DNA of 10,505 nucleotides from Patescibacteria group bacterium (GTDB taxonomy: Bacteria; Patescibacteriota; Minisyncoccia; UBA6257; GWB1-50-10): the NCBI GenBank assembly GCA_023380415.1, contig JAMCRC010000001.1:1-10505 (forward strand), given 5' to 3'. Shown here in pieces: positions 5,025 to 10,505 of the stretch. A program made the translations under genes and the position numbers. The notes under the pieces were generated by a model. It saw nothing but the letters and a program-made list of their open reading frames with translations, had not been told where the DNA came from and ran no database searches. Positions within the stretch are counted from its first letter, which is position 1, and each line of letters begins with the position of its first letter.

Positions 5025-6254
5025 CTATTTCATTTCGGACTGGAGGATCTGAAGCGCCTTATCGAGCTGGGGATCTTTGTTGGCCTGGGCGTCGGCTTCC
5101 GTGTATTGGACGGTGTAATCTGGTTTGAGGCCGACATGGTTGATGGTGTAGCCATCGGGCGTCAGCCATTCGGCGACCGAAACCTTGAGTTCGGATCCGT
5201 CCGGCAGGTTCTCGAGCTCTTGGACGCTTCCCTTGCCGAAGGTCTGGGTGCCGACGAGTTTCGCCCCGCGGTCGTCCCGCAAAGCGCCCGAAAGTATCTC
5301 TGAAGCCGAGGCCGAACCTCCGTTCACGAGAACGACGACCGGCAGGCCCGCCAGGGCCTGGTTACCGTTGGATCGAAGGACAGTTTCCGATCCATCGCGC
5401 ATCCTCTCGCGGACCACGACCGAACCGCGCGGCAAGAACCAGCCGGCGATCTGCTGCGCCACGTCGAGGTAGCCGCCGGGATCGTCCCGCAGGTCGAGCA
5501 CTACACCTTTAGCTCCCTGCATCAGGGCCGAAAGGGCGTCGTTGTAGAACAGATTCGCCGCGTTCGCGTTGAAAGTGTAGAGATCGAAGTAAGCGATGTG
5601 GTCGGGCATCATCTTCCAGTCGAGGGTCGGGACGGTGATGTTCTCCCGGGTGATGTTGAAATCTTTGGGTGCCGCCCAGCCGCTTCGGAACACGGAAAGC
5701 TTTACCGTCGTGCCGATCTCGCCGCGGATGAGGTTTACGGCCTCGTCAGCCGTCATGCCGGCCGTCGACGAGCCGTTCACGGCCATGATGGCGTCGCCCG
5801 ATTTGAGGCCGGCCGCGTCGGCGGGCGTCCCCTTGAGAGGCGCGATTATGACAAGCTGGCCTTTTTGGGTGCCGATCTCCGCCCCGATGCCGCCGAAATC
5901 TCCGTTCAGGTTATCGCTGAAGCTCTGGGCATCCTGAGGGCTGAAAAAGACGGTGTAGGGATCGCCGACCGCTTGAGTGGCGCCGGCCGCCGCGCCGTAT
6001 ATCAGGTCCTGGTCGGAAATGTTCTTGATGTCGTAATACTTCTGTTTCAGAAGGGCGATGGTGTCCCAAAGGACGGAAACGTCCGCATCCTTTATGTCGG
6101 CCGGAGCGCCGCCGTTCACGATGAGCGTGGCGGTCGCCTGGGCCGTCCTTTGGACGCCGACCGCATAACCGCCGTAAAAGACCCCGCCGCCCAAAACCAG
6201 GGCAATGACGGCTATGACGATCGTTTTCTGGATTTTCTTCTGGAGAGGTGACAT
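5025..6254 (-). CDS. ctpA: S41 family C-terminal processing peptidase (carboxy-terminal protease)
   Basis: Membrane-anchored serine protease that trims or degrades proteins outside the cytoplasmic membrane. 409 residues. A basic N-terminus and one hydrophobic helix (about 11-34) act as signal anchor. A short helical region follows, with the G-D-P-Y-T-V-F-F motif at 97-104. The PDZ domain spans about 115-190, with G-G-I-G-A-E-I at its start and A-G-L-K-S-G-D-A-I near 148-156. The protease domain contains L-D-L-R-D-D-P-G-G (253-261), the nucleophile Ser316 in G-G-S-A-S-A-S-E-I and the general base Lys341 in F-G-K-G-S-V-Q, 25 residues apart as in E. coli Prc. All catalytic elements are present. 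AAGGA lies only one nt before the ATG, an unusually tight spacing. It is the middle gene of thpR-ctpA-rplI. Confidence 0.95.
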   Translation of the reverse strand: MSPLQKKIQKTIVIAVIALVLGGGVFYGGYAVGVQRTAQATATLIVNGGAPADIKDADVSVLWDTIALLKQKYYDIKNISDQDLIYGAAAGATQAVGDPYTVFFSPQDAQSFSDNLNGDFGGIGAEIGTQKGQLVIIAPLKGTPADAAGLKSGDAIMAVNGSSTAGMTADEAVNLIRGEIGTTVKLSVFRSGWAAPKDFNITRENITVPTLDWKMMPDHIAYFDLYTFNANAANLFYNDALSALMQGAKGVVLDLRDDPGGYLDVAQQIAGWFLPRGSVVVRERMRDGSETVLRSNGNQALAGLPVVVLVNGGSASASEILSGALRDDRGAKLVGTQTFGKGSVQELENLPDGSELKVSVAEWLTPDGYTINHVGLKPDYTVQYTEADAQANKDPQLDKALQILQSEMK

Positions 6255-6281
6255 GTCCTTAAATATTACTTCGCCGAGGTC

Positions 6282-6848
6282 TTAAAAGGCAATTTTGGCG
6301 ACGGTAGAGTATCTCGGCCCTCCGCGCCTGAGCTCCGACGACACGAGGTCCAAAGTGGGCGTCGAGAACTCGAAGTTGAGCGGTTTTTGGAGATGCGGCA
6401 GTGAACGAAGCGGGGTTTGATTGAAGCGAGCGAGCGTCACATGGCCCTCGAACCTTTCCCGGTCCTTTTCTTCCCAGCCGATCTCCTCTTTCGCGAGCTC
6501 CGCTTCTATTAGCCGCTTCAGGTAGCCGATGCCGTCCGAAGCGTCGCGCGAGGCGTTCACCCAGATCGCCCGCGGCCGGGCGCCGACGGGTCCGTAGGTC
6601 AGGTCGCGGAGCTTGCCGTGCGGAGGCGGGGCGTTGCGCTTTAGGACCGCCGCGCTCATAGCCGCTTCGATCCTCGGGATATCCTCTTCTTCCTGGTCGC
6701 CGAGGAAAAGTACGGTGATGTGCCAATTCTCCCTTGCGACCGGTCGGAGGCCGAACTGGCGCGGCAGAGGTATGCCTTTAAGGACGGACTCGACATCGTC
6801 CTTGATGTCGTCCGCGAGGTTTAATGCGATAAAAAGGCGTCTTTTCAC
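6282..6848 (-). CDS. thpR: RNA 2',3'-cyclic phosphodiesterase (2'-5' RNA ligase family)
   Basis: A 2H phosphoesterase that opens 2',3'-cyclic phosphates on RNA and can join tRNA halves in vitro. The cellular role is poorly defined. From the GTG at 6846-6848 the protein has 188 residues, the usual family length, and begins with the typical K-R-R-L-F-I-A-L. Longer starts add 25 residues that are atypical of the family and overlap the start of the divergent gene at 6877. The two catalytic tetrapeptides are H43-I-T-V and H136-V-T-L. G-A-R-P-R-A-I-W-V lies between them. The GTG is 7 nt downstream of a -10-like TATCAT (6856-6861), so the mRNA may be leaderless. The gene leads a minus-strand unit; ctpA follows after a 27-bp gap. 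Confidence 0.9.
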   Translation of the reverse strand: MKRRLFIALNLADDIKDDVESVLKGIPLPRQFGLRPVARENWHITVLFLGDQEEEDIPRIEAAMSAAVLKRNAPPPHGKLRDLTYGPVGARPRAIWVNASRDASDGIGYLKRLIEAELAKEEIGWEEKDRERFEGHVTLARFNQTPLRSLPHLQKPLNFEFSTPTLDLVSSELRRGGPRYSTVAKIAF

Positions 6849-6870
6849 GGAGTTTATGATAGCATACAAT
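6842..6870 (+). promoter_or_regulatory. Promoter for the 89-residue protein-def-fmt unit
   Basis: TACAAT (6865-6870, five of six) lies 6 nt before the ATG at 6877, with TTTTCA (6842-6847, four of six) 17 nt upstream inside the thpR start. The predicted transcript would begin at or next to the start codon. It is back-to-back with the thpR -10 at 6856-6861. Confidence 0.55.
6856..6861 (-). promoter_or_regulatory. Putative -10 box for thpR
   Basis: TATCAT on the minus strand lies 7 nt before the thpR GTG. No good -35 stands 17 nt upstream. An alternative is TATGCT (6861-6866) with TTGGTG (6885-6890) 18 nt away. Tentative. Confidence 0.4.
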
Positions 6871-6876
6871 ACCCTC

Positions 6877-7146
6877 ATGGCGCTCACCAAAGGATACTTG
6901 GATGAGATGAAACGGCGCGCCAAAGAGAGCCGGGTCTACCGCAAATACCAGCTCACCGGGCTGATGCTCTCCGAGATACTCGGCGACCGGCCGCACAAAG
7001 CGCTCTACATCAAACTGGCCAAGGAACGGGACGAGCAGGAGCTTCTGACGCTTGCCGAGAGCATCGCCTCGAACAAGAACGTGAAGAACAAAGGCGCCTA
7101 CTTCATGCGGCTTTTATTCGACGGAGGAAAAGCAAAGAATAAATAA
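6877..7146 (+). CDS. Hypothetical protein, basic and helical, upstream of def
   Basis: 89 residues from ATG 6877; a longer in-frame frame upstream runs antisense through thpR and is rejected. I do not recognise the family. The protein is strongly charged and helical, with many Lys and Arg (M-K-R-R-A-K-E-S-R, then a basic tail A-K-N-K). It has no membrane segment and no cysteines. Segments such as L-T-G-L-M-L-S-E-I-L-G-D and H-K-A-L-Y-I-K-L-A-K-E-R suggest short amphipathic helices that could bind RNA or a protein partner. It is the first gene of a tight unit: def starts one nt after its TAA and fmt follows. That context hints at a role near translation or protein maturation, but this is inference. 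Confidence 0.75.
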   Translation: MALTKGYLDEMKRRAKESRVYRKYQLTGLMLSEILGDRPHKALYIKLAKERDEQELLTLAESIASNKNVKNKGAYFMRLLFDGGKAKNK

Positions 7147-7147
7147 G

Positions 7148-7648
7148 ATGCCAAACAAGATCGTCACCATCGAGGCAAAGAAGAACGAGGACTTTCTCCG
7201 CCGCCAGACGGTGCCTTTCGATTTCAAGGCGCATACCAAGAAGGAAATAACCGATCTGGTGAGGAAAATGCGGCAGATGATGAAAGAGGCCGACGGCGTC
7301 GGCCTCTCGGCGAACCAGATCGGCCTGAACTACCGCATGTTCGTCGCTCAGGTTCCCGACAGCCAGGGCCACCCCAAGTTCTACGCCGTCTTCAATCCCG
7401 AGGTATCAAAACTTTCGAAAGAGATGGAAACGCTCGAGGAGGGATGTCTCAGCGTCCCCGAAACCTACGGGCCGACGCCGCGCCATTACCGCCTGACCCT
7501 AGCGGGCTTCGGTCCGAACGGCAAGAAGCTCAAGATAAACGCCTGGGGGCTTTTGGCCCGCGTTTTCCAGCACGAGACGGACCATCTGGACGGGAAGCTC
7601 TTTCTGGACAGGGCGGAAAAGCTCTATCACGTAGGAGAAGAAAATTAG
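7148..7648 (+). CDS. def: Peptide deformylase
   Basis: Removes the N-formyl group from nascent proteins at the ribosome exit, using a bound metal (usually Fe2+). 166 residues, a normal length. All three family motifs are present: G50-V-G-L-S-A-N-Q (motif 1, with Ser where Ala is common), E-E-G-C100-L-S (motif 2, metal-binding Cys) and Q-H142-E143-T-D-H146-L-D-G (motif 3, two metal-binding His and the catalytic Glu). The start at 7148 is one nt after the stop of the upstream gene, and its GGAGG lies about 18 nt away, so translation is probably coupled. fmt, which adds the group this enzyme removes, follows after a 62-bp repeat-rich gap; this is the common def-fmt pairing. Confidence 0.97.
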   Translation: MPNKIVTIEAKKNEDFLRRQTVPFDFKAHTKKEITDLVRKMRQMMKEADGVGLSANQIGLNYRMFVAQVPDSQGHPKFYAVFNPEVSKLSKEMETLEEGCLSVPETYGPTPRHYRLTLAGFGPNGKKLKINAWGLLARVFQHETDHLDGKLFLDRAEKLYHVGEEN

Positions 7649-7650
7649 CA

Positions 7651-7710
7651 TTGGTATACGGTATTTTGTATCCCGCATACGAAATACCAAATACCAGATG
7701 CCAGATACAT
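7651..7710. repeat. AT-rich inverted and heptanucleotide tandem repeats between def and fmt
   Basis: Positions 7660-7671 and 7677-7688 form a 12-bp inverted repeat (11 Watson-Crick plus one G-U) around a 5-nt loop. The right arm runs into a 7-nt tandem repeat: ATACCAA (7684), ATACCAG (7691), ATGCCAG (7698), ATACATA (7705), ending at the fmt ATG. The tract is much richer in A+T than the flanking genes. There is no T-run after the hairpin, so it should not stop transcription into fmt. Confidence 0.7.
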
Positions 7711-8553
7711 ATGCTCAATAATAATTTCGTCTTCTTCGGTACCCCCCGCTTCTCAGAGGTCATATTGGAACATCTAATCAATGCAGGCCTCGTCCCCGCA
7801 TTGGTCGTGACCAACCCCGACCGGCCGGCGGGCCGTAAAGGGATAATCGCTCCCCCGCCGGTCAAGGTCTTGGCGCAAAAACACGGCATCCCGGTCATCC
7901 AGCCGGAAGGAAATTTGAATACGGAATTGAGAATAGAGAATGGCGGGTACGATTTCGCCATCCTGGCTTCTTACGGAAAGATAATCCCGAAGGATATCAT
8001 AGACGCCTTTCCGAAAGGCATTATCGTCGTCCACCCCTCTCTCCTTCCCGGGTACCGCGGGGCGACGCCGATCCAATCCGTCATTTTAAGCGGTGACGCG
8101 GTGACCGGCACGACGCTGATATTGATGGATGAAAAAGTGGACCACGGGGCTATAGTGGCCAGCAGAGAGTATCAGGTATCGGACGGCGAGACATTTACGA
8201 AACTTCACGACACCTTGGCGGGGCTCTCGGCCGATCTTCTTATCAAGACATTGCCGAAATATTTGAGCGGAGAGATTAAACCGGCGGCGCAAGACGAGGC
8301 GTTCGCGACATACACGAAGAAATTCTCGACCGACGATGCTTTCGTGGACGAGGCGGATCTCGAAAAGGCGCAAAGGGAAGGCGGCGATATCGCCGTTACG
8401 ATAGACAGGAAGATCCGGGCCTTGAATCCTGAACCCGGTACTTGGACCTTGCGGAACGGTAAGCGCGTCAAATTACTTTCTGCCGAAATGGCCGCCGGAA
8501 AATTGCGCTTGGAGCGGATACAAGTGGAGGGTAAGAAACCAACGGCCGTCTAA
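7711..8553 (+). CDS. fmt: Methionyl-tRNA formyltransferase (shortened, active-site Asn replaced)
   Basis: Transfers a formyl group from 10-formyltetrahydrofolate to initiator Met-tRNA. 280 residues from the ATG at 7711, placed just before the F-V-F-F-G-T-P strand; the frame is open further upstream but only through def and repeat sequence. The N-terminal domain has the folate-binding fold, with V-V-T-N-P-D-R-P-A-G-R near 32-42, A-S-Y-G-K-I-I-P (86-93), V-V-H108-P-S-L-L-P-G-Y-R-G and the catalytic acid D144 in K-V-D-H-G. The expected N-x-H motif reads V106-V-H108, so the catalytic Asn is missing. The C-terminal tRNA-binding domain keeps R-A-L-N-P-E-P-G-T-W but is about 30 residues shorter than in E. 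coli. Residues 70-78 are encoded by a heptanucleotide repeat. The stop overlaps the end of the convergent gene at 8550. Confidence 0.93.
   Translation: MLNNNFVFFGTPRFSEVILEHLINAGLVPALVVTNPDRPAGRKGIIAPPPVKVLAQKHGIPVIQPEGNLNTELRIENGGYDFAILASYGKIIPKDIIDAFPKGIIVVHPSLLPGYRGATPIQSVILSGDAVTGTTLILMDEKVDHGAIVASREYQVSDGETFTKLHDTLAGLSADLLIKTLPKYLSGEIKPAAQDEAFATYTKKFSTDDAFVDEADLEKAQREGGDIAVTIDRKIRALNPEPGTWTLRNGKRVKLLSAEMAAGKLRLERIQVEGKKPTAV
7917..7944 (+). repeat. Heptanucleotide tandem repeat inside fmt
   Basis: Four consecutive 7-nt units, each starting GAAT (GAATACG, GAATTGA, GAATAGA, GAATGGC), lie within the fmt frame. The last three add up to 21 nt and encode E-L-R-I-E-N-G (residues 72-78), in the variable loop before the conserved A-S-Y-G-K-I-I-P strand. 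The tract is AT-rich compared with the rest of the gene. Confidence 0.7.
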
Positions 8554-8966
8554 AGCCCGCCCAATCCTCCAAGATTGCCTAGGCCGCCGGAACCGAACGA
8601 GCCGAGAGATTGGTTCACGGCTTGGTTCAACGAGTTCGTGATGGCGATTGTCGTCCAAACAGCGACGATTATCGCGATGACGGTAAGCACTAAGGTCACG
8701 ATGCCGATCTTTTTGGTCTTCGGGTCCGAAGAACGGATGTATTTCCAGACGTACCAAAGGCCGAAGGGCGGCAGGAAAAGGGCGACGGAATAAGCGCTGA
8801 TCTGCTGTTTCAGGGTGACTACCGGTGGCGTCGGCCGGAGCGGCGCACCGCAGTTCGGACAAAAAAAGAACGAAGTTGGAATACTGATATGGCAGACCGG
8901 ACAGGTCGTCATTTGAGGTGCGCTGGGTTGGGGCGCGGGCTGTGGTTGCGGTTGGAGCTGGTCCAT
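8550..8966 (-). CDS. Zinc-ribbon membrane protein
   Basis: 138 residues. A Gln/Pro-rich N-terminal stretch (about 1-19) is followed by a zinc ribbon, C22-x2-C25 and C36-x2-C39, then two probable transmembrane helices (about 57-76 and 87-110). The C-terminal tail (about 122-138) is almost entirely Gly, Leu, Ser and Asn. The order of zinc ribbon, hydrophobic pair and low-complexity tail is common among small uncharacterised membrane proteins. I cannot name a function; a regulatory or assembly role at the membrane is possible. The ATG at 8966 was chosen because GAGGTG lies directly upstream and a good promoter ends there. Longer frames in this region are shadows. The TAG at 8550-8552 overlaps the TAA of the convergent fmt at 8551-8553. 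Confidence 0.85.
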   Translation of the reverse strand: MDQLQPQPQPAPQPSAPQMTTCPVCHISIPTSFFFCPNCGAPLRPTPPVVTLKQQISAYSVALFLPPFGLWYVWKYIRSSDPKTKKIGIVTLVLTVIAIIVAVWTTIAITNSLNQAVNQSLGSFGSGGLGNLGGLGGL

Positions 8967-8973
8967 TCACCTC

Positions 8974-9002
8974 ATTCTAATTTAGAAACGGTTTTGTGTT
9001 AA
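8974..9002 (-). promoter_or_regulatory. Promoter for the zinc-ribbon membrane protein
   Basis: On the minus strand TTAACA (8997-9002, five of six) is 17 nt from TAGAAT (8974-8979, five of six). The -10 ends 7 nt before the ATG at 8966, so transcription would start at or next to the start codon, inside or after the GAGGTG motif. The 48-bp gap is shared with divergent uppP, for which I see no equally good promoter. Confidence 0.65.
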
Positions 9003-9014
9003 GATAAGCCCATT

Positions 9015-9875
9015 ATGATATCAATTTTCCAAGCGATCATCCTGGGCGGTCTTCAGGGTGTTTCCGAGCTCTTCCCCATATCGAGCTTGGGCCACAGCGT
9101 GCTTCTGCCCGCCATTTTGGGATGGCGGATAGAACAGAACGCCAATTACTTCCTGATGTTCATCGTGGCGACCCACTTCGCGACGGCTCTCACGCTCTTC
9201 TTATATTATTGGGCCGATTGGAAGCGGATAATCGCCGGCATATTCCGCTCGCTCAAGGAGCGCGAGATACGCGCGGACGACCTTTCGGCCAAGCTGGGCT
9301 GGTTGCTTATTGTCGCGACCGTTCCGGTCGGCATCGCCGGACTGCTTTTCGAAAAGACCTTCAAGGCCTTTTTCGAGGCACCGGTCTATGTGGCGGCTTT
9401 CCTGGCCTTGAACGGAATAATGCTCCTTGCCGCCGAGGCGTTGCGCAAACGGGCCAAAGCGCCGGCCGGGGCCGGCAATGCCGACGAGCGCATTGGAAGC
9501 GAGCTCTCCTGGGGCAAGGCCGTTAAAGTCGGTCTGATGCAAGTGATTGCTCTCCTCCCTGGTTTTTCCCGGACCGGCTCCACGATATCCGGCGGACTCT
9601 TGGTCGGACTTTCGCATGAAGACGCCCTGCGCTTCTCTTTTTTGCTCGCGACGCCGGTCATCGCCGCCGCCGCGCTTTTGGAACTCCCCGGCCTAGCATT
9701 TTCCGGTCAGGGTTACGCAATTTTAACCGCCCTCATTGGGGCGGTTTGTGCGGCGCTCGGAGCGTGGCTCTCGGCCAGATTCCTCACGCGGTATTTTAAG
9801 ACGAACAAACTGACTCCGTTCGCCGTTTATTGCGTTTTGGCCGGATTAATTTGTCTGGCCGTGTTCACGCTTTGA
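9015..9875 (+). CDS. uppP: Undecaprenyl-diphosphatase (UppP/BacA)
   Basis: Integral membrane phosphatase that returns undecaprenyl pyrophosphate to the monophosphate carrier used in peptidoglycan and other envelope polymer synthesis; members can confer bacitracin resistance. 286 residues with about eight hydrophobic segments, a normal family length. The first motif reads Q14-G-V-S-E18-L-F-P-I-S-S-L-G-H27. The second reads L-P-G-F-S-R186-T-G-S-T (P182-T190), holding the catalytic Arg. Compared with the usual S-S-S-G-H, one Ser is Leu (residue 25), and the usual S-R-S-G-S has Thr at 187; both are conservative variants. A hydrophilic cytoplasmic loop with a GC-rich, Ala/Gly-coded stretch lies near residues 145-160. 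The 3' end overlaps the convergent gene at 9846 by 30 bp. Confidence 0.96.
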   Translation: MISIFQAIILGGLQGVSELFPISSLGHSVLLPAILGWRIEQNANYFLMFIVATHFATALTLFLYYWADWKRIIAGIFRSLKEREIRADDLSAKLGWLLIVATVPVGIAGLLFEKTFKAFFEAPVYVAAFLALNGIMLLAAEALRKRAKAPAGAGNADERIGSELSWGKAVKVGLMQVIALLPGFSRTGSTISGGLLVGLSHEDALRFSFLLATPVIAAAALLELPGLAFSGQGYAILTALIGAVCAALGAWLSARFLTRYFKTNKLTPFAVYCVLAGLICLAVFTL

Positions 9876-10088
9876 TTTTTTCCCGGTCGCGAACCAGACG
9901 TAGGCCAAAAGGCCCAGTCCGACGATGAACGAACCGACTCCGTGCTTGAAGTGCGGCGTGGTCCGGCTTGCGATGTATCCCGGCAGGAAGTGAGGCAAAG
10001 CGTCCGCCGGCGTCGACCAATAGTAGATCGCGAGAGTGATCAGGGCGAGGCCGGCGATCACGGCCAAAGCATTGATAAGTTTTCGCAT
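9846..10088 (-). CDS. Small two-helix membrane protein
   Basis: 80 residues. Helix 1 spans about 5-23. It is followed by a loop with P-A-D-A-L-P-H-F-L-P-G-Y and several His (H33, H46, H49), then a second helix at about 51-67 and a basic cytoplasmic tail G-K-K-S-K-R. The positive tail and the Lys/Arg-poor middle loop suggest both ends inside and the loop outside. I recall similar short proteins in Parcubacteria-like genomes but know no function. The ATG at 10088 follows TGAGGA and, 6 nt upstream, a consensus TATAAT. The gene's last 30 bp overlap the end of uppP on the other strand. Hydrophobicity and the promoter support this frame over the overlapping one that starts at 10095. Confidence 0.8.
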   Translation of the reverse strand: MRKLINALAVIAGLALITLAIYYWSTPADALPHFLPGYIASRTTPHFKHGVGSFIVGLGLLAYVWFATGKKSKREHGQTN

Positions 10089-10094
10089 TCCTCA

Positions 10095-10103
10095 ATTATA
10101 CCA
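10095..10103 (-). promoter_or_regulatory. Extended -10 promoter for the two-helix membrane protein
   Basis: The minus strand reads TGGTATAAT, an extended -10 (TGn plus consensus TATAAT at 10095-10100), ending 6 nt before the ATG at 10088. No good -35 is visible, as is usual for extended -10 promoters. The mRNA would have essentially no leader. Confidence 0.65.
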
Positions 10104-10125
10104 AAATGGACGCGAAAGAGATTTG

Positions 10126-10154
10126 TTGCTAACAGGCCTCCTCGTACGTATTAT
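10126..10154 (+). promoter_or_regulatory. Promoter for the FMN reductase gene
   Basis: TTGCTA (10126-10131, four of six) is 17 nt from TATTAT (10149-10154, five of six), which ends 6 nt before the ATG at 10161. No Shine-Dalgarno is present. A leaderless transcript is predicted. Confidence 0.65.
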
Positions 10155-10160
10155 AGGCAT

Positions 10161-10505
10161 ATGGACACAATAAAGATCTTGGGGATATCGGGGAGTTTGA
10201 GAAAAGGTTCTTACCACACGCAGCTTTTGAAAGCGGCCCAATCCCTTGCGCCGCAAGGGGTAACGGTCGATATCGCGGGCATCGGTGATCTGCCTCTTTT
10301 CAATCAGGACTTAGAGCAGGACCCGCCGGAAAGCGTCAAGGAGTTGAAGCGGAGGATCAAAGAGAGCGATGCCGTTCTTTTTGTGACGCCGGAATACAAC
10401 TATTCCGTGCCAGGCGTCCTTAAAAACGCCATCGATTGGGCTTCCCGGCCTTACGGCGATAGCGCTTGGAGCGGAAAGCCGGCGATTATCCGCTTCCAAT
10501 CGGCC
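10161..10505 (+). CDS. NADPH-dependent FMN reductase family protein (3' end missing)
   Basis: The first 115 residues of a flavodoxin-fold oxidoreductase; the frame is still open at the window end. The phosphate-binding loop for FMN is G8-I-S-G-S-L-R-K-G-S at the end of the first strand. The second flavin-contact motif, T-P-E-Y-N-Y-S-V-P-G-V-L-K-N-A-I-D-W, lies at about residues 75-92. Both are typical of the ChrR/YieF/ArsH-like branch, which uses NAD(P)H to reduce FMN and, through it, quinones or metal ions. A cytoplasmic role in redox protection is likely, but the physiological substrate cannot be read from sequence. About 60-80 residues should remain beyond the window. The gene has its own promoter and diverges from the two-helix membrane protein gene. 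Confidence 0.93.
   Translation, partial: MDTIKILGISGSLRKGSYHTQLLKAAQSLAPQGVTVDIAGIGDLPLFNQDLEQDPPESVKELKRRIKESDAVLFVTPEYNYSVPGVLKNAIDWASRPYGDSAWSGKPAIIRFQSA

Noticed and set aside
6849..6923. Longer thpR with 25 more residues
   Set aside because: The extension overlaps the divergent gene's start, lacks family similarity, and the GTG at 6848 gives the typical K-R-R-L-F-I-A start and normal length.
7444..7710. Longer fmt frame starting inside def
   Set aside because: It is an out-of-frame reading of def followed by repeat sequence; the conserved Fmt N-terminus begins at the ATG at 7711.
9463..9478. GC-rich dyad GCCGGCCGGGGCCGGC inside uppP
   Set aside because: It encodes an Ala/Gly-rich cytoplasmic loop; such dyads are expected from GC-rich alanine and glycine codons.
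9725..9746. Perfect 8-bp hairpin (AACCGCCC / GGGCGGTT) resembling a terminator
   Set aside because: It lies inside the uppP coding region and has no T-run on either strand; the codons fit the membrane protein well.

Overview
The window looks like a stretch of core genome from a bacterium with a compact, streamlined chromosome of roughly 50-57% GC. My best guess is a member of the Patescibacteria (Candidate Phyla Radiation, Parcubacteria-like). The grounds are short intergenic gaps, genes mixed on both strands, small single-helix membrane proteins, a zinc-ribbon membrane protein, a shortened Fmt and short tandem repeats between and inside genes. This is inference: there is no rRNA or marker set here to settle it. 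TGA acts as a normal stop (for example after positions 671 and 1406), so this is not a recoded TGA=Gly lineage. I found no tRNA, rRNA, CRISPR array, insertion sequence or phage gene.

Layout. Positions 1-671 (+) hold the 3' part of an acidic protein built of helical repeats, closed by a bidirectional terminator. Positions 742-1887 (-) hold three small unknown genes: a CxCxxC protein, a zinc-ribbon protein and a 55-residue membrane protein. Positions 1926-3843 (-) hold eno and gpmA, two consecutive steps of lower glycolysis, 4 bp apart. rpmA (bL27, +) diverges from eno. Between rpmA and the convergent rplI lies a 380-bp gap filled by two long inverted-repeat structures, each starting within 1-2 nt of a ribosomal protein gene's stop codon. 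Positions 4581-6848 (-) hold thpR, ctpA and rplI (2H phosphoesterase, secreted S41 protease, bL9).

From 6877 (+) there is an apparent operon: an unknown 89-residue protein, def and fmt. The last two are the paired enzymes of N-formyl-methionine removal and addition. It ends in a stop-codon overlap with a convergent zinc-ribbon membrane protein (8550-8966, -). uppP (9015-9875, +) recycles the undecaprenyl carrier and overlaps the end of a convergent 80-residue membrane protein (9846-10088, -). The window ends inside an NADPH-dependent FMN reductase gene (10161-, +).

The most noteworthy signals are: the paired long inverted repeats at 4202-4386 and 4403-4580, the second with a 6S-RNA-like outline; a repeated arrangement of -10-like hexamers 6-7 nt before start codons, suggesting leaderless transcription; a heptanucleotide repeat that has become part of the Fmt protein; and replacement of the catalytic Asn of Fmt by Val. 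None of these could be tested against databases here.
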